A DNA stretch of 64,000 bases from the NCBI RefSeq assembly GCF_029537395.1, contig NZ_CP120677.1, positions 992,001 through 1,056,000 of the forward strand, written 5' to 3'. The position numbers and the translations under genes are program-made. Shown one piece after another: positions 62,090 through 64,000 of this stretch; positions within the stretch are counted from its first letter, which is position 1, and each line of letters starts with the position of its first letter. The notes beneath the pieces were generated by a model. That model did not search any database. It saw only the letters and a program-made list of their open reading frames with translations, and was not told the DNA's origin. The DNA is from Tissierella sp. Yu-01 (lineage in GTDB: Bacteria; Bacillota; Clostridia; Tissierellales; Tissierellaceae).

Positions 62090-63991
62090 CTATTGATCCA
62101 ATAACCATTGTAATGATAATTTTTTCATTATAACCCCTGTAGGATTTCCTGTTTCCTTATCCCACCCAGCGAATTCGTAGTACACGTCTTTAGCTTTATC
62201 ATGAGCTTTTCTATCCAATACTACTCCATCTGTTGGACCTCCTTTAAGAGGTTCAAATATTCTTTCTGGAAGTTTGTCATCATCTTTTGTAAAGCCTTCC
62301 CTAGAGTTGAAGTATCTCATCATATTAAGCCTTCTTTCACCGACCTGCATTAATTCAAATAAAGAAGTATCCCATCCAATACCATATTTACATAAGTCCA
62401 CCATTTCATCTGGACCATATAATTCCCAAGACGGTCCCCAAACAAATTGACATAAACACAAAGTATCTAAAATAGAGAAGTATTTATGAGTATCTAATGC
62501 AAATCTTACCTTATCATCATCCATAGTAAAGTTATCTTCATAACCCTTGTGAATACCAATCTTAGCCAATCTAATTCTTTCCCTGCTATCAGGTGGCATA
62601 ACTAGAAATGGATCATGCTCACTAGATTGGTGATCTGCACCAAATGGGTTAACAGCGTAAATAAGTCCCACTGCAGGCTTATATTGAGGCATATGTGCAG
62701 GTAGCTCCTGTTTTTTAACACTTATGCTCAATGGCAAAGCTTCCTTCCCAATTTTCTCTGCAGCTCGATAACTACCCTCAGCTAAAAGTTCCCCTATTCC
62801 TTCTTCCCTCTTAGCTATTTTACTAATTATTACTGGTAAGGCTTCTGCATTACCAAAATTTAAATCAATACCATCGCACTCTTCTTTACTAAGCAATCCT
62901 TTTTCATAACATTCCATAGCAAATGCAATTGTAGCACCGCAAGATATTGTATCCAAACCGTGCATGTTACAAAGCTGGTTTGCTAATGATACATATTCAA
63001 GACTAGTAACACCACAGTATGATCCAAAGGTACCTACTGTTTCATATTCGGGTCCACCATATAAAGGATCAACCATACCAGGAATTTCAACAACTCTTTT
63101 ACATTTTACTGCACAGGCAAAACATGTATCCCTTTCTTTTAGAATCGTGTCATACATGGTGGTTCCAGTTAATTTTTCAGCTCCTTCAGGGAAATGTCCA
63201 GATGTCCAGTTTCTTGTTACAAGGAAGCCTTCTTCACTGAATCCCTGTAAATCTCCATCAGTGCCATATTTACCAAGTCCTGCAACGGATTCATTTTCTT
63301 CTAGTCTTTGTGTTACACTCTTGGCTAGTTCCATAAAATTCTCTTTATATACAGGTTTCATAGCCTTTCCTTTTGCAACAACAACTGCTTTAAGATTCTT
63401 AGACCCCATTACAGCACCCATACCATTTCTTCCATTTGCCCTGTTACACATATTTATAATGCAGGCATATTTAACTAAATTCTCTCCACCAGGTCCTATC
63501 TGAGCAATTTCTACATCATCTCTATTTAACTCTTCCCTAATGGCATCTTCTGCTTCACCTGTTACCTTACCCCAAAGATTTTCTGCACTCTTTAATTCAA
63601 CATTATCACCATTAATAAATAAATATACTGGTTTCTCTGCTTTTCCATTAAATACAATAGCATCATATCCATTGCTCTTTAAATGAACAGGGAAAAAACC
63701 ACCGGCTTGACTATCTCCAATAGTCCCAGTTAGCGGACTTTTAGCTGTAACATTCATTCTGCTTATACCGCTTATTGGAAGTCCTGTTAAAGCTGATACT
63801 GAAAAAACCAATGTGTTTTCAGGGGACAATGGATCAATTCCTGTTTTAATATCCTGCATAGCCAAATAAAGACCTAATGCTGAACCCCCTGGATATAGTC
63901 TATAAATATCCCCAGGTAATATTTCAGTATTTACATCTCCTTTTGTTAGATCTACTCTTAAGATTTTTGCATCAGGAAATTGATTATACAT
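62090..63991 (-). CDS. Aldehyde ferredoxin oxidoreductase
   Basis: A 633-residue AOR. N-terminal domain with AKILRVDLTKGDV, PGGSALGLYLA, VSALTGLPISGISRMN and SQAGGFFPVHLKSNGYDA; cofactor and cluster domain with GSKNLKAVVVAKG, the [4Fe-4S] cysteines CFACAVKCKRVV and the later CLCQFVWGPSW; a typical AEGSYRAAEKIG stretch sits near 410. AOR oxidises aldehydes to acids and reduces ferredoxin, using a tungsten bis-pyranopterin. The start is nine bases from the window edge, so its ribosome binding site cannot be judged. It is followed by moaD (11 bases) and the SHMT-like gene. Confidence 0.93.
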   Translation of the reverse strand: MYNQFPDAKILRVDLTKGDVNTEILPGDIYRLYPGGSALGLYLAMQDIKTGIDPLSPENTLVFSVSALTGLPISGISRMNVTAKSPLTGTIGDSQAGGFFPVHLKSNGYDAIVFNGKAEKPVYLFINGDNVELKSAENLWGKVTGEAEDAIREELNRDDVEIAQIGPGGENLVKYACIINMCNRANGRNGMGAVMGSKNLKAVVVAKGKAMKPVYKENFMELAKSVTQRLEENESVAGLGKYGTDGDLQGFSEEGFLVTRNWTSGHFPEGAEKLTGTTMYDTILKERDTCFACAVKCKRVVEIPGMVDPLYGGPEYETVGTFGSYCGVTSLEYVSLANQLCNMHGLDTISCGATIAFAMECYEKGLLSKEECDGIDLNFGNAEALPVIISKIAKREEGIGELLAEGSYRAAEKIGKEALPLSISVKKQELPAHMPQYKPAVGLIYAVNPFGADHQSSEHDPFLVMPPDSRERIRLAKIGIHKGYEDNFTMDDDKVRFALDTHKYFSILDTLCLCQFVWGPSWELYGPDEMVDLCKYGIGWDTSLFELMQVGERRLNMMRYFNSREGFTKDDDKLPERIFEPLKGGPTDGVVLDRKAHDKAKDVYYEFAGWDKETGNPTGVIMKKLSLQWLLDQ

Positions 63992-64000
63992 TAATTCGCC

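Overview
The window is an AT-rich, densely coded chromosomal segment with short promoters, strong GGAGG-type ribosome binding sites, frequent GTG/TTG starts and many bidirectional hairpin terminators. Gene content points to a strictly anaerobic, amino-acid- and peptide-fermenting Firmicute of the Clostridia/Tissierellia type: a two-subunit iron-sulfur L-serine dehydratase, two aldehyde:ferredoxin oxidoreductase (AOR) family enzymes with molybdenum/tungsten cofactor helpers, an Nfn/Stn-like multi-cluster flavoprotein complex, an OPT oligopeptide transporter, D-aminopeptidase and dipeptidase, and an Agr-type peptide quorum-sensing locus. No rRNA, tRNA, transposase, prophage or CRISPR was seen. 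The species assignment is inference.

Layout. 0-6.3 kb: 5' part of a MATE exporter, D-aminopeptidase DppA, a stand-alone ribosomal protein S4 behind a perfect Fur-type box and flanked by inverted repeats, an ABC exporter, and a PadR-controlled membrane-protein operon. 6.3-12.2 kb: three-gene NuoE/NuoF/GltD-NuoG electron-transfer complex. 12.4-16.1 kb: small hydrophobic proteins and the TldD/PmbA pair. 16.1-21.6 kb: CYTH protein, NagB, phosphoesterase, and a YhaN/YhaO (SbcCD-like) pair. 21.7-29 kb: DUF362 ferredoxin protein, a degenerate PfkB protein, serine dehydratase, phosphohexomutase, NhaC antiporter. 29-37.6 kb: J-domain-like protein, gamma-carbonic anhydrase, PC4-like protein, a three-gene operon of unknown small membrane proteins, an exonuclease, EamA and CDF transporters, YqeB-like molybdenum-hydroxylase factor, DEAD-box helicase. 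37.8-44.4 kb: pseudouridine catabolism (psuK-psuG) convergent with a BMP-type nucleoside ABC importer. 44.5-49.4 kb: OPT transporter with a PqqD-like protein, PepD, class II aldolase. 49.6-52.3 kb: agrB-agrD facing agrC-agrA. 52.5-64 kb: a molybdenum/tungsten redox region with a molybdopterin-binding protein, two TatA proteins, a YdhV/YdhY-like AOR module, XdhC, HxlR regulator, and an AOR-MoaD-SHMT-like operon.

How the genes fit together. Peptides enter by OPT and are cleaved by PepD/DppA; serine is deaminated to pyruvate; AOR enzymes oxidise aldehydes to ferredoxin; the NuoEF/GltD-NuoG complex can exchange electrons among ferredoxin, NADH and NADPH. The most interesting points are an agrD gene only 49 codons long, encoding a predicted cyclic peptide and overlapping agrC tail to tail; an AOR-MoaD operon carrying an SHMT homologue that lacks the usual catalytic glutamate; an Nfn/Stn-like large subunit with a NuoG-like molybdopterin fold lacking the metal-ligand Cys/Sec; an S4 gene with a Fur-type operator; and a dispersed intergenic repeat whose hairpin shows a compensatory base change between copies.
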